From Buttiauxella izardii (lineage in GTDB: Bacteria; Pseudomonadota; Gammaproteobacteria; Enterobacterales; Enterobacteriaceae), in contig NZ_QZWH01000006.1 of the NCBI RefSeq assembly GCF_003601925.1, forward strand, positions 62,001 to 126,000: 64,000 nt of DNA, written 5' to 3'. The position numbers were made by a program, and so were the translations under genes. Positions 20,787 to 30,600 of this stretch are shown here, in pieces. Under the pieces are notes generated by a model, which made no database searches, was not told where the DNA came from, and saw nothing but the letters and a program-made list of their open reading frames with translations. Position 1 is the stretch's first letter; each line of letters begins with the position of its first letter.

Positions 20787-22985
20787 TTAGAATTGCAGTG
20801 AGTAGTTCACGCCGTAAGTGCGTCCACGGCCTTTGTATTCATACAGCGATGGGCTGCCGTAAGTTGGGCTGTAGAGCAGCGGTGCGCGCTGGCCCCAGAC
20901 GGTGGTGTAATCTTTATCCAGCAAGTTTTCGATGCTAAAGCTGAGTTTACCCAGCGGCAGTGCGTAGCTCCCGATAAAGTCGACAGTGTTGTAGCCGTTG
21001 ATTTTATTGTCGCTGGCATCGGTCAAATCAAACGTCTGTTGGCTCTGAACGCGCAGGCTCCACGGTTCTGGTGCCCAGCCTACGTAGGCAGTCGCTTTTG
21101 ACGGGCTGGCGTAAATGACATCCCATTTCTGCCATTTGCCGTCTACTTTGGTTTCAGATTTCAACACATTGAAGTTAACGCCCGTGCTCCAGTCGGAGTC
21201 TGGAATAAAGTAATCCACAGCGCCTTCAACCCCGTAAATGCGGCGTTTGTCATCTTCCACGTTGATGGTCATATCTGCGCGGTTGATGGAGATAGATTTG
21301 TCCGACAGTGAATAGTACGCCGCAACCTGAGTGCGCAGACTGTCACCCGAATAGCGCCACCCCAACTCATAAGAATCGACCTTGATCCCCTGAAGTTTTG
21401 ACTGGGCGACGTTCACACTGTTCACCAGTTGATAGTGGCCGTTGAGCAGGCGGTAAGTGCCGTTACCGTAATATTTGCCAGGGTCTGGCAACTCCACACC
21501 TTGCGAGAAATTAAACCAGGCCTGCTGGCGCTCGGTGATGTGCATGAGCACGCCAGCATTGAACAACGCATTGTCGTAATCGGTGGTGCCGCCAGGAATG
21601 GAATCCGCCGACTGAGCAATCCCATTGGCAATCCCTTGCTGCTGGGTAAAGCCAACAAAATCATCAACTTTGTTTTCAGTCCACTGGTAACGAACGCCGC
21701 CGCTTAATGTGAACAAGTCGCCGATGTCATAGCTGGTTTGCATGAATGGCGCGAGGTTAGTGATGCTGTAGCCCGGATAGCGGCCAGTAGTGTAAATGCT
21801 TTGGTTATTCAGGCCACCGGAGGCGTTGGCTTTTGCCAAATCAAAGAACATCTGGTTCGAGTTAAAGCTCTCGTGATCCGCATCCACGCCGTAAGTGATC
21901 TGCCAGCCATCGAGCGGTTGGCTGGTCAACGCCAGTTTTGCACCGTACTGATCGGTATCCTGCTGCGAGGCCGAGAAACTGGTCACGGCACCACGCGTAA
22001 GGGTGGGGAACGGATAGAACGTCAGGGACTCATCGCGATAATAAATCTGCCCAACCAGCTCCTGGCCGAGGAAATCGGTATTGGAATATTGCAGGCTAAT
22101 CAGGTGGCGCTCGGTGCCGGGAATACGATCTGAATTAAGCTGATTGCTAACGAATGCGTCGCCGTTGCCGGTCACTGCTGAGAAATTCTCGCCAAGGTTT
22201 AGCCCGTAATCGTCATCGCCCTGGCTCTTATAATATTGCGTCACCAGCTGCAATTGCTGGGTTTCATCAATATTCAGCGTGCCGGTGCCCATCACATCTA
22301 AACGATCAGAATACTGCAAACCGGTTTGGGTATTATCGAGTAGCGTCTGGTCGCCATTGCCGTCAAACCAACCGCCAAATTTCTGATATGCCACGGACAT
22401 TCGCCCGGATGCGTGCTCGTTACCACCAGAAACGGCAGCGGCAACGCGTTCATCATGATCTTTACTGCTGTTGAAACCAGACTTGATACCGGTTTCAAAT
22501 TCCATCTGTGTTTCAGGCTGGCCTTTTTTGGTGACGATATTAATCAGGCCACCGGTGCTGCCGCCGCCGTACAAAGACGTCGCGCCGGAAATCACTTCAA
22601 TGTGTTCGATATTGAACGGGTCGATGGAATCAAGCTGGCGGCTATCGGTACGGGATGAATTCAGACGAACCCCATCCACTAACACCACGATAGAACGACC
22701 ACGCATGTTCATGCCGTAGTTGGTACGACTTTGGCTGCTGACATCAAGCCCTGGAATTAACTGTGCAAGCGCGTCTTTCAGCTCCTTGCCACCCTGGATT
22801 TGTTGTTCGAGTTCCGTGCCTTCGATCACCCAGGTCGTTTGCGCCATTTCTGCCACCGTGCGGTGCATGCGGTTGGCGGAAACCAGAATATTTTCTTCTG
22901 AAGTTTGCTGTGCGAAAGCCGGAGCCATCATCGCCAGAAGCAGCGGGTAAAGCACCCAGCGCGCATTTCTATGCATCATCATCAT
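20787..22985 (-). CDS. iutA: IutA-type TonB-dependent ferric aerobactin receptor
   Basis: 732-residue outer-membrane receptor. A signal peptide ends at about residue 25 (APAFA). The TonB box region (EENILVSANR) is followed by a plug with segments identical or almost identical to IutA of aerobactin plasmids and islands, such as AEMAQTTWVIE, QIQGGKELKDALAQLIPG and YGGGSTGGLINIVTKKGQPE. It ends in Phe, as barrel proteins do. The aerobactin genes iucABCD are not next to it, so it would serve for uptake of aerobactin or a related citrate-hydroxamate made by others. A Fur box lies upstream. Confidence 0.88.
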   Translation of the reverse strand: MMMMHRNARWVLYPLLLAMMAPAFAQQTSEENILVSANRMHRTVAEMAQTTWVIEGTELEQQIQGGKELKDALAQLIPGLDVSSQSRTNYGMNMRGRSIVVLVDGVRLNSSRTDSRQLDSIDPFNIEHIEVISGATSLYGGGSTGGLINIVTKKGQPETQMEFETGIKSGFNSSKDHDERVAAAVSGGNEHASGRMSVAYQKFGGWFDGNGDQTLLDNTQTGLQYSDRLDVMGTGTLNIDETQQLQLVTQYYKSQGDDDYGLNLGENFSAVTGNGDAFVSNQLNSDRIPGTERHLISLQYSNTDFLGQELVGQIYYRDESLTFYPFPTLTRGAVTSFSASQQDTDQYGAKLALTSQPLDGWQITYGVDADHESFNSNQMFFDLAKANASGGLNNQSIYTTGRYPGYSITNLAPFMQTSYDIGDLFTLSGGVRYQWTENKVDDFVGFTQQQGIANGIAQSADSIPGGTTDYDNALFNAGVLMHITERQQAWFNFSQGVELPDPGKYYGNGTYRLLNGHYQLVNSVNVAQSKLQGIKVDSYELGWRYSGDSLRTQVAAYYSLSDKSISINRADMTINVEDDKRRIYGVEGAVDYFIPDSDWSTGVNFNVLKSETKVDGKWQKWDVIYASPSKATAYVGWAPEPWSLRVQSQQTFDLTDASDNKINGYNTVDFIGSYALPLGKLSFSIENLLDKDYTTVWGQRAPLLYSPTYGSPSLYEYKGRGRTYGVNYSLQF

Positions 22986-23048
22986 TCCTTAGATGGAAAT
23001 AATTAACATTTGAAAATGTTTTGAAATATCTACGCGCTGAATTTTGCC

Positions 23049-23071
23049 GATAACAGTTCTCATTATCAATC
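23049..23071. promoter_or_regulatory. Fur box shared by iutA and the SIP gene
   Basis: Read leftward: GATTGATAATGAGAACTGTT, close to the Fur 7-1-7 pattern. It lies in the 184-bp divergent gap between iutA and the siderophore-interacting protein gene, so both are probably iron-repressed. Confidence 0.65.
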
Positions 23072-23169
23072 GCAATTGCTAGTATTTCTTAAATAAATCT
23101 TATGAATAATCACATGATTACTGTGGTTTACGTTTTTGAATAAAGGCCTGACGCGGCAAAGGAGTAGAA

Positions 23170-24063
23170 ATGGCAGGGGTGCAAGGGTATCGGTTGTTTA
23201 ACGTTCAGTTAGTGCATAAAAACCAAATTTCGCCTTCGCTGCTGAGTCTGGTGTTCGGCGGCCCCGAAATCGCATATATGAAATCTGACTCGCCGGATCA
23301 GCGAATCAAAATGTTATTTCCATCAGAAGATGGTTCGATTCCAACGCTGCCGCAGCAAGGAGAGTGGTACTCGTTGCTGCAAGCATTGCCGAAGGAGAAA
23401 CGGCCCGTGGTGCGCACTTATACCTTGCGCCATGTCGACCGCGAGCGACTGGAAGTCACGGTTGAATTTGTTAGCCACGGTACGGAAGGCCCTGCTTCAG
23501 CATGGGCGATTAACTCGCTACCGGGCGACAAAATTCAAATCGTTGCGCCTAATGCTGAATACTCCCAGGACAGCGGCGGTTACGAATGGACGCCACCAAA
23601 AGGGCTGCGTCACGGTCTAATTATCGCTGATGAAACCGCGTTGCCTGCGGCGAAAGGGATTCTTGAATTGCTGGCGGTGGAGCAAAATCCACCACAGATT
23701 CAGGTGTTCCTGGAAGTACCCGAGGAAGGTGATTGCGTCGATCTGAGCGAGTTTAGCTTTGCAAAAATCCACTGGTTGGCGCGTAAGCCGGTTAATGCCA
23801 CGCATGGGGAATGCCTGCTAAAAGCCGTCAGAGAAAATGCGCAATTACCGAAACGAGCGGGCGTGGCGGAAGAGCTTAACGAAGAAGCGGAAGGCGAGTT
23901 GCTGTGGGATAAAGCGACCACGGCCAGCAATGATTTTTACGGCTGGGTGGCGGCAGAATCAACAGTGGTGAAACTGCTACGTCGCCATTTGATTGGTGAA
24001 TGCGGCGTGAATCATGACGCCATCAATTTTATGGCGTACTGGAGCAAAGGGCGAGTGAGGTAA
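23170..24063 (+). CDS. Siderophore-interacting protein (ViuB/YqjH-type ferric reductase)
   Basis: 297-residue cytoplasmic flavoprotein. The FAD-binding motif RTYTLR is present, followed by the substrate/NAD(P)H-binding SIP domain (IIADETALPAAKGILE, YGWVAAESTVVKLLRRHL). This family reduces ferric siderophores after import and so releases iron. It is divergent from iutA over a shared Fur box, a sensible pair: import of a hydroxamate siderophore and iron release. YqjH and ViuB are similar relatives; the exact substrate cannot be told. Confidence 0.85.
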   Translation: MAGVQGYRLFNVQLVHKNQISPSLLSLVFGGPEIAYMKSDSPDQRIKMLFPSEDGSIPTLPQQGEWYSLLQALPKEKRPVVRTYTLRHVDRERLEVTVEFVSHGTEGPASAWAINSLPGDKIQIVAPNAEYSQDSGGYEWTPPKGLRHGLIIADETALPAAKGILELLAVEQNPPQIQVFLEVPEEGDCVDLSEFSFAKIHWLARKPVNATHGECLLKAVRENAQLPKRAGVAEELNEEAEGELLWDKATTASNDFYGWVAAESTVVKLLRRHLIGECGVNHDAINFMAYWSKGRVR

Positions 24064-24092
24064 AAGAGAAGGGCGGCAAACGCCGCCCGGTA

Positions 24093-24725
24093 TTAGATTT
24101 TCTTAAGTTCTGGCATTAGCCGCATCGTGGTATTCACGATTTGCATCAGCTCTTCATAGCTTGCGTTTTCACGCGCGCTAACCGACATCCCCTGAATAAT
24201 ACAGCACAGGTATTTAGCCAGTTTACGAATGCAGCTGGTCTGTGGAATTTCACCATTTTCCTGGCGTTTAGCCAGAAAACGCACCAGCGTTTCTTCCTGC
24301 ATCGACTGGCGTGTTTTGATCACCGCTGCGATATCTTCAGAAGACGCCGCTAGCACCGAAGACGTACAGATAATAAAGCAGCCGGTCGGTGTGTCTTTCT
24401 CGGTAAAGAGCTTGGCGATTAACGACAAATAATCTTCCAGCGCTTGTTCAAGCGTGCGTTCTTCGCAGAACAGGCAATTCTCGCGCATTTGCGAAAAGCG
24501 CTCGATGTAGCGATCCAGAACGGCCTTGAATAACCCTTCTTTGTTGGTGAACTCTGCGTAAAGTGTCGGGGCTTTAGCACCCGTCGCTTCAACCAGATGT
24601 GCCAATGAAGTGGCCTCATAACCGTGTTGCCAGAACAAAGCCATGGCCTTGTCGAGTGCTGCTTCCCTGTCAAACACCTTCGGTCGGCCACGGCTTTTTT
24701 TAATGCAAGTCGTATCAGATGACAT
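24093..24725 (-). CDS. comR: ComR-like TetR-family repressor, copy 1
   Basis: 210 residues. N-terminal helix-turn-helix after a basic SRGRPKVFDREAALDKAM segment and the motif ATSLAHLVEATGAKAPTLYAEFTNKEGLF. The C-terminal ligand domain has a cysteine-rich look (LFCEE, TGCFIICTS, LCCII), which suits metal or redox sensing; E. coli ComR represses bhsA and responds to copper. It is divergent from bhsA copy 1 with two operator-like motifs between. About two thirds identical by eye to copy 2. Confidence 0.85.
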   Translation of the reverse strand: MSSDTTCIKKSRGRPKVFDREAALDKAMALFWQHGYEATSLAHLVEATGAKAPTLYAEFTNKEGLFKAVLDRYIERFSQMRENCLFCEERTLEQALEDYLSLIAKLFTEKDTPTGCFIICTSSVLAASSEDIAAVIKTRQSMQEETLVRFLAKRQENGEIPQTSCIRKLAKYLCCIIQGMSVSARENASYEELMQIVNTTMRLMPELKKI

Positions 24726-24758
24726 ATGCGCCGTTTAACCTTTGTCTGTTTATTGAAC

Positions 24759-24776
24759 GATCATTATAAAAATAAT
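24759..24776. promoter_or_regulatory. ComR-type operator candidate A1
   Basis: GATCATTATAAAAATAAT, about 35 bp upstream of comR copy 1. The same 18-mer is found at 26021-26038 in front of comR copy 2, and variants lie near each bhsA promoter. Confidence 0.5.
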
Positions 24777-24859
24777 ATCACGCAGTAGCTATAGGGCAGA
24801 GGGAAAAAATTAATTATTCCTATGCTTATGAAAATTATAACTTTTATAAAATAATTAAT

Positions 24860-24876
24860 GATCGTTATAAAATAAG
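24860..24876. promoter_or_regulatory. ComR-type operator candidate A2
   Basis: GATCGTTATAAAATAAG, just upstream of the CRP site and promoter of bhsA copy 1. A variant of motif A1. Confidence 0.45.
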
Positions 24877-24884
24877 TTTGACGC

Positions 24885-24898
24885 GTGATGCAGATCAC
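24885..24898 (+). promoter_or_regulatory. CRP site upstream of bhsA copy 1
   Basis: GTGATGCAGATCAC matches the CRP palindrome core GTGA-n6-TCAC exactly. The same site is in front of bhsA copy 2. Confidence 0.6.
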
Positions 24899-24973
24899 GC
24901 TTATTATTTAGTTATCGAACGTTAAGTAAATAAATTTAACGGCCTTATAAATAATTTTCTCAAGGTAACTATC

Positions 24974-25231
24974 ATGAAAAACGTAAAAACTCTTATCGCC
25001 GCTGTGATTCTTAGCTCAGTTTCTTTTGCAAGTTTCGCGGCTGTAGAAGTGGCGGCCGCACCAGCAGGCCAGCATGAAATCGGCACAATAACTGCGACCG
25101 GTGGCACCAACCTGAGTTCTGTTGAATCCCAACTGGCAGCAAAAGCTCAAGAGATGGGAGCAAGTTCATTCCGTGTCACTTCCGCGAGTGGCTCAAATCA
25201 TTTGCACGGGACTGCGGTGATTTATAAATAA
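24974..25231 (+). CDS. bhsA: BhsA/McbA-family (YhcN-like) stress protein, copy 1
   Basis: 85 residues. A signal peptide with cleavage near residue 22 (SFASFA) is followed by the small DUF1471 domain: GTITATGGTNLSSVESQLAAKA and the ending LHGTAVIYK. E. coli BhsA is an outer-membrane protein affecting copper permeability, stress tolerance and biofilm. This copy differs more from E. coli BhsA than copy 2 (for example AAPAGQHEIG). Divergent from comR copy 1. Confidence 0.88.
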   Translation: MKNVKTLIAAVILSSVSFASFAAVEVAAAPAGQHEIGTITATGGTNLSSVESQLAAKAQEMGASSFRVTSASGSNHLHGTAVIYK

Positions 25232-25266
25232 GCTTTTACCCTCTAAGTTAAAGCGTTCTCCATAAG

Positions 25267-25297
25267 AAAGGCCCTGTTGAAAAACAGGGCCTTTTTG
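25267..25297 (+). terminator. Terminator of bhsA copy 1
   Basis: AGGCCCTGTT-GAAA-AACAGGGCCT followed by TTTTG. Confidence 0.85.
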
Positions 25298-25352
25298 TTT
25301 GGCAGAAAAAGACTATTAGTGAATTAAGAAGGGCGAACAATGTCGCCCTCAA

Positions 25353-25985
25353 TTAGATTTTTTTCAGTTCTGGTAACAGGCGCAAGGTGGTGTCGACAAT
25401 CTGCATCAGATCTTCGTAACTGGCGTCTTCTCGGGCGCTGACCGACATTCCCTGGACAATACAACACAGGTATTTAGCCAAATTTCGAACGCAGGCGGTT
25501 AGCGGGATTTCCCCTTTCTGCCGATGCAGTTCGAGGAAATTAACCAGCGTTGCTTCGAGCATCGACTGGCGAGCCTTGATCATTTCCGAGATATCTGCCG
25601 ATGAAACTGCCAGAACTGACGAGGTACAAATCATAAAGCAACCGGTTGGGGTTTCTTTATCAGTAAACAGTTTCGCTACCAGAGAAAGATAATCCTCAAG
25701 GGCTTCTTCAAGTGTTCGACTGTCGCAGCGCAGACAACTCGCTCGCAGCTTCGTTACTTGTGCGATGTAACGGTCTAGTACGGCCTTGAACAAGCCTTCT
25801 TTATTGGTGAACTCGGCGTAAAGCGTCGGCGCTTTTGCACCCGTCGCTTCCACCAGATGCGCCATTGAAGTCGCTTCGTAACCGTGTTGCCAGAACAACA
25901 CCATGGCCTTATCGAGTGCGGCTTCCTTGTCGAACACTTTCGGTCGGCCACGGCTTCTTTTGATGTGACTGATGTCGGTAGACAT
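25353..25985 (-). CDS. comR: ComR-like TetR-family repressor, copy 2
   Basis: 210 residues with the same architecture as copy 1: basic SRGRPKVFDKEAALDKAM segment, HTH ending APTLYAEFTNKEGLF, then a ligand domain with Cys residues (LRCDS, TGCFMICTS, YLCCIVQG). The N-terminal ~65 residues are nearly identical to copy 1, so both probably read the same operator; the ligand domain diverges more, which might give a different signal. Divergent from bhsA copy 2. Confidence 0.85.
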   Translation of the reverse strand: MSTDISHIKRSRGRPKVFDKEAALDKAMVLFWQHGYEATSMAHLVEATGAKAPTLYAEFTNKEGLFKAVLDRYIAQVTKLRASCLRCDSRTLEEALEDYLSLVAKLFTDKETPTGCFMICTSSVLAVSSADISEMIKARQSMLEATLVNFLELHRQKGEIPLTACVRNLAKYLCCIVQGMSVSAREDASYEDLMQIVDTTLRLLPELKKI

Positions 25986-26020
25986 GATTAGCCGTTTTAA
26001 CCTTCTCTGATTTTATGAGT

Positions 26021-26038
26021 GATCATTATAAAAATAAT
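26021..26038. promoter_or_regulatory. ComR-type operator candidate B1
   Basis: GATCATTATAAAAATAAT, identical to A1, about 36 bp upstream of comR copy 2. Confidence 0.5.
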
Positions 26039-26122
26039 GAAAGAGAGGTTCCAGCGGTAGTTTGTCTAAAAATAAATGCCATGTATTAGGATGAAAAATA
26101 ACAGTTTTATAAAATAGTTAAC

Positions 26123-26140
26123 GGTCATTATAAAAATAAT
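26123..26140. promoter_or_regulatory. ComR-type operator candidate B2
   Basis: GGTCATTATAAAAATAAT, one base different from B1, just upstream of the CRP site of bhsA copy 2. Confidence 0.5.
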
Positions 26141-26147
26141 TTGACGT

Positions 26148-26161
26148 GTGATGCAGATCAC
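26148..26161 (+). promoter_or_regulatory. CRP site upstream of bhsA copy 2
   Basis: GTGATGCAGATCAC, identical to the site at 24885-24898 and preceded by T, giving a good CRP half-site TGTGA. Confidence 0.6.
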
Positions 26162-26237
26162 GTTTATTATTTACTTATCGAACGTTAAGTAAATAACTTT
26201 AACGGTCTTACAAATCATCTGCTTAAGGTCAAAAATC

Positions 26238-26495
26238 ATGAAAAACGTAAAAACTCTTATCGCTGCTGCTGTTCTTAGTTCAATCTCTTTCGCAAGTTTT
26301 GCGGCTGTTGAAGTTCAGGCCACTCCAAATGGTCAGCAGAAAGTCGGTACTATCACCGCCACTGCCGGGACTAACTTGAGTTCTCTGGAAGACCAACTGG
26401 CGCAAAAAGCAGAAGAAATGGGTGCAAGCTCATACCGTATTACCTCAGTGACTGGCCCGAATACTCTGCACGGTACTGCGGTAATCTATAAATAA
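26238..26495 (+). CDS. bhsA: BhsA/McbA-family (YhcN-like) stress protein, copy 2
   Basis: 85 residues, the copy closer to E. coli BhsA (AAVEVQATPNGQQKVGTI; SVTGPNTLHGTAVIYK). Signal peptide and DUF1471 domain as in copy 1. It is next to ldtC, the E. coli position of bhsA, so this is probably the ancestral copy and the module at 24093-25231 the extra one. Confidence 0.9.
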   Translation: MKNVKTLIAAAVLSSISFASFAAVEVQATPNGQQKVGTITATAGTNLSSLEDQLAQKAEEMGASSYRITSVTGPNTLHGTAVIYK

Positions 26496-26520
26496 GATTT
26501 ACTGTAAAATCAGTTTCATA

Positions 26521-26554
26521 AAAAAGGCCCTGCTATTTTTAGCAGGGCCTTTTT
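26521..26554. terminator. Terminator between bhsA copy 2 and ldtC
   Basis: AAAAAGGCCCTGCT-ATTTTT-AGCAGGGCCTTTTT has T-runs in both directions and suits the two converging genes. Confidence 0.85.
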
Positions 26555-26566
26555 CTATTCGAATAA

Positions 26567-27553
26567 TTAAATTTTGTTATTAGCTTCGGTATGCGTATTC
26601 ACTTCAATTGGCATTCCGGAGCGGTGCTGCATCGCTTGTTCCATCACGGCGGCATCTGTTTCTGGTGCGGACTGGAACTGTTTCATCTGTTCAGTCAGCA
26701 CAATCGGCAGCACTTTCGGATCGTCATCAATATGTTTAGACAGTGGCTGATGCACTTCAACCAGGCGTCTGCCATCTGGCTCAATGGAAGTTTTAATTGC
26801 GGTGTTAATAATGCGTACTTGTGTGCCAACCGGCATCTCTTTGTACAGCGCTTTAATATCGTCATCGCGCAGACGAATACAGCCGGAACTCACGCGCATA
26901 CCAATGCCAAAATCAGCGTTGGTGCCATGCAGCAGGTAAACCCCGCCGTAGGCCGCAAGGCGAATCGCATGGTGGCCCATCGGGTTCTCTGGCCCGGCAG
27001 GAACCACTGCCGGGAGTTTAATGCCGTTCGCCAGATAGCGAGCGCGAATATTGGCCGTTGGCGTCCAGGTCGGGTTAGCGCGTTTATCCGAGACGCTAGT
27101 AACCATTGTTGGCGTTACGGTGTCGCCACCCAACTGGCCGATACCAATCGGGTAAACGGTGACGCTGTTTTTCCCGGCCGGGTAATAATAAACCCGTAGC
27201 TCTGCAAGATTCATCACCAAACCCTGGCGTGGCGCATCGGGCAGCAACATTTGGCGCGGAATAGTCAGCACGCTACCGGCGCGTGGAACATATGGGTCAA
27301 CGCCTGGGTTTGCCTGCAAAAGCGCCAGGAAACCGACATTGTATTTCTTAGCGATAGCTTCCAGCGAACCGCCATCATCGGCGACAACATGGAAAATATT
27401 CTTACCGATTAGGCGGCTGCCTTCCGGCGGCAAAGGGTAGGAGTTAGCGGCAGCCTGGAAAGAGGCAAGTGCTGCGCCAACCAGCATCATCGATGCCAGC
27501 CAACGCCCGACGCGAATCTTGCGGGATGTTAAGACGCTCAAAGAGGTAATCAC
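26567..27553 (-). CDS. ldtC: LdtC, L,D-transpeptidase attaching Lpp to peptidoglycan
   Basis: Periplasmic enzyme that links Braun lipoprotein to the cell wall. 328 residues from GTG 27553, with AGGG upstream. A signal peptide ends near residue 36 (AAANS). A LysM-like domain follows (FHVVADDGGSLEAIAKKYNVG), then the YkuD domain with catalytic Cys in HGTNADFGIG...SSGCIR. Transcribed away from mfd's 3' end as in E. coli. Confidence 0.95.
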   Translation of the reverse strand: MITSLSVLTSRKIRVGRWLASMMLVGAALASFQAAANSYPLPPEGSRLIGKNIFHVVADDGGSLEAIAKKYNVGFLALLQANPGVDPYVPRAGSVLTIPRQMLLPDAPRQGLVMNLAELRVYYYPAGKNSVTVYPIGIGQLGGDTVTPTMVTSVSDKRANPTWTPTANIRARYLANGIKLPAVVPAGPENPMGHHAIRLAAYGGVYLLHGTNADFGIGMRVSSGCIRLRDDDIKALYKEMPVGTQVRIINTAIKTSIEPDGRRLVEVHQPLSKHIDDDPKVLPIVLTEQMKQFQSAPETDAAVMEQAMQHRSGMPIEVNTHTEANNKI

Positions 27554-27698
27554 GATAAACCCTACATTTATTAATGTTATAAAAAAGTTAATCGATGATT
27601 ATGGCAGGGGCAGGTGTCGGGAAATCCTGGCGGATTGAAAGGATGTGTAAATGTTTCAGAATCGGTGCCTTAGAAACATCCAAGGCACCGCTAACTGA

Positions 27699-30600
27699 TT
27701 ACGCCACTGCGTTCTGGGCTAACTGATGCATAAAGTTACGCACCCACTCCATACGCACTTTTCGGTCGGCAAGATCTTCAATGAATTTAAGACGGGTTGG
27801 ACCATCCAGACGATAATGCTGCGGCTGTTTTTGCAATAAGCCAATCAACCACACCGGGTTAACGTGGTTCTTCTCGGCAAATTCAATTACGCCACCTTTT
27901 TCATTACCTTCGATTTTCCGCACGCCCAGTTTTTGCGCCTGCTGGCGCAACGCGGCGATATCTAACAGATTACGCGCTGGATCAGGCAACAGGCCAAAGC
28001 GGTCAATCAGTTCGACTTTCAGCTCGTCAAGCTCATGTGCCGTTTTGGCACTGGCAATACGCTTATAGAACGAAAGGCGCGTATTCACGTCCGGAATGAA
28101 ATCATCCGGAAGCAGGGCTGGCATACGCAGTTCGACTTCCGTCTGGCTGCTGGTCAAATCTTCAAGTGACGGCTCGCGGCCCTCTTTGAGCGCATCGACA
28201 GCGTTTTCCAGCATTTCCATATACAGCGAGAAACCGATGGTTTCCATCGAACCGCTCTGGCCCTCGCCGAGTAATTCCCCGGCACCACGAATTTCCAGGT
28301 CATGCGTTGCCAGCGCGAATCCTGCCCCCAAATCTTCGAGCGAGGCGATAGCTTCCAGACGTTTTTGCGCGTCGGTGGTCATCGCTTTTGGATGTGGCGT
28401 CAGCAGCCAGGCGTAGGCCTGATGGTGCGAACGCCCGACGCGGCCACGTAACTGGTGCAACTGCGCGAGGCCGAAGTGGTCGGCACGTTCAATGATAATG
28501 GTGTTGGCGGTGGGAATATCGATACCGGTTTCGATAATCGTGGTGCAGACCAGCACGTTGAAACGCTGGTGGTGGAAATCGTTCATCACCCGTTCCAGCT
28601 CACGTTCACGCATCTGGCCGTGGCCGATGGTGATACGCGCTTCCGGCACTAAGGCCGCGAGGCGGTCTGCGGCTTTCTGAATGTTTTCAACGTCGTTGTA
28701 GAGGTAGTAAACCTGGCCGCCACGCAGCACTTCACGCAGGATAGCTTCGCGCACGACTAACTCATCGTACTGGCGAACGAAAGTTTTCACCGCCAGGCGG
28801 CGGGCGGGTGGCGTAGCGATAATCGACAAATCGCGCATTCCGCTCATCGCCATATTCAGCGTGCGCGGAATCGGCGTTGCGGTCAGCGTCAGAATGTCCA
28901 CGTCGGCACGCATCGCTTTAATACGCTCTTTATGGCGCACACCAAAGCGGTGCTCTTCATCGACGATTAGCAGACCGAGGTCTTTCATCTTCACGTCATT
29001 TTGCAGCAGCTTGTGGGTGCCGATAAGAATGTCGACTTTCCCTTCACGCGCCTCTTCCAGAATTTGCGTCTGCTCTTTGGCGGTACGGAAACGCGACAGC
29101 ATTTCAATGCGCACCGGCCAGTTGGCGAAACGGTCGCGGAAGTTATCGAGGTGTTGCTGAGCGAGCAGGGTGGTTGGCACCAGCACGGCAACTTGTTTGT
29201 TGTTTTCCACCGCGAGGAATGCGGCACGCATCGCAACTTCAGTTTTACCAAAGCCGACGTCACCACACACCAGGCGATCCATCGCCAGCGGCTGGCACAT
29301 ATCGCTTAACACAGCGTTAATGGCTTGAGCCTGATCTGGCGTGGTTTCAAACGGGAAAGCATCGCAGAACATTTGGTACTGTTCGCGGTCGTGCTTAAAC
29401 GCGAAGCCCTGTTTGGCGGCGCGTTGGGCGTAAATATCTAGCAGTTCGGCGGCAACATCACGCACTTTCTCTGCCGCTTTCTGGCGCGCGCGCGACCAGG
29501 CATCGCTACCGAGTTTATGCAGCGGCGCGTTTTCTTCGGCACCGCCCGCATAACGGCTAATTAAATGCAGCGATGAAACAGGAACATAAAGTTTGGCGTC
29601 ACCGGCATACGTCAACATCAGGTATTCAGCCGTGATGCCGCCCGCTTCAAGCGTGGTTAAACCCGCGTAACGCCCGACGCCATGCTCCAGATGCACTACC
29701 GGCTGCCCGGTATGCAACTCGGCAAGGTTGCGAATCAGCGTATCCGGGTTAATGGTGCGGCGGCTGTCCTGACGGCGGCGGCTCACGCGCTCGCCCAGCA
29801 GGTCACTTTCACAAATCAACGCACGGTTACGCAGCGTGTCGATAAACCCATGCTCGCTGGAGCCGAGCATTAAGTAGCGGCCTTTATCCGCCACTTCATC
29901 GAGACGGTAAATACGTTTCGGTGCCACTTTAATACGCGCTAGCAGCTCGCCCAGCGCTTCACGGCGGCCTTCACTTTCGACGGAAAACACCACCGGGCCA
30001 TCAAAGGATTCGAGGAATTTACGCAGATTGTCGAGCGGCGCTTTTTGCTGCGCCTGAACGGAAAGGTCGGGTAGGGCGCGGTAACCCAAATTAGTAAATG
30101 CCGCTTTATCCGCTAACGATTCGGTTTTGAGCTGAATGCGCGGCCAGGATTTGAGTTCGCTAAACAGTTCATCGACGCGCAACCACAGGCTTTCTGGTGG
30201 TAACAGCGGGCGCATCGGATCAACGCCACGATTTTCGAAACGGGCGAAAGTGTCTTGCCAGAAACGCTCGGCGCTGGTTTCGATATCACCGGTATTTATC
30301 AGCAGCGTATTTTTTGGGAAATAGCTAAACAGCGGCGGAAGAGGCTCGCTAAAGAACAGCGGCTGCCAGTATTCGATCCCCGCCGGGAGCATGCCTTTAC
30401 TGACTTGCTGATAAATATGCTCAGGCTCGCGCTTCACATCAAACTTGTCGCGCCACTGGCTGCGGAACAGTTCGATGGCGGTTTTATCCGTCGGGAATTC
30501 ATGCGCGGGCAGCAGGTTAATCGCATCCACTTCTTCAAGTGTGCGCTGCGTATCCACGTCAAACACGCGCAGGCTGTCGATTTCATCATCGAAAAAGTCG

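Noticed and set aside
26591-27199. 202-codon open frame antisense to ldtC
   Set aside because: Composition of a reverse-strand shadow (many His, Asn, Trp), fully covered by ldtC.
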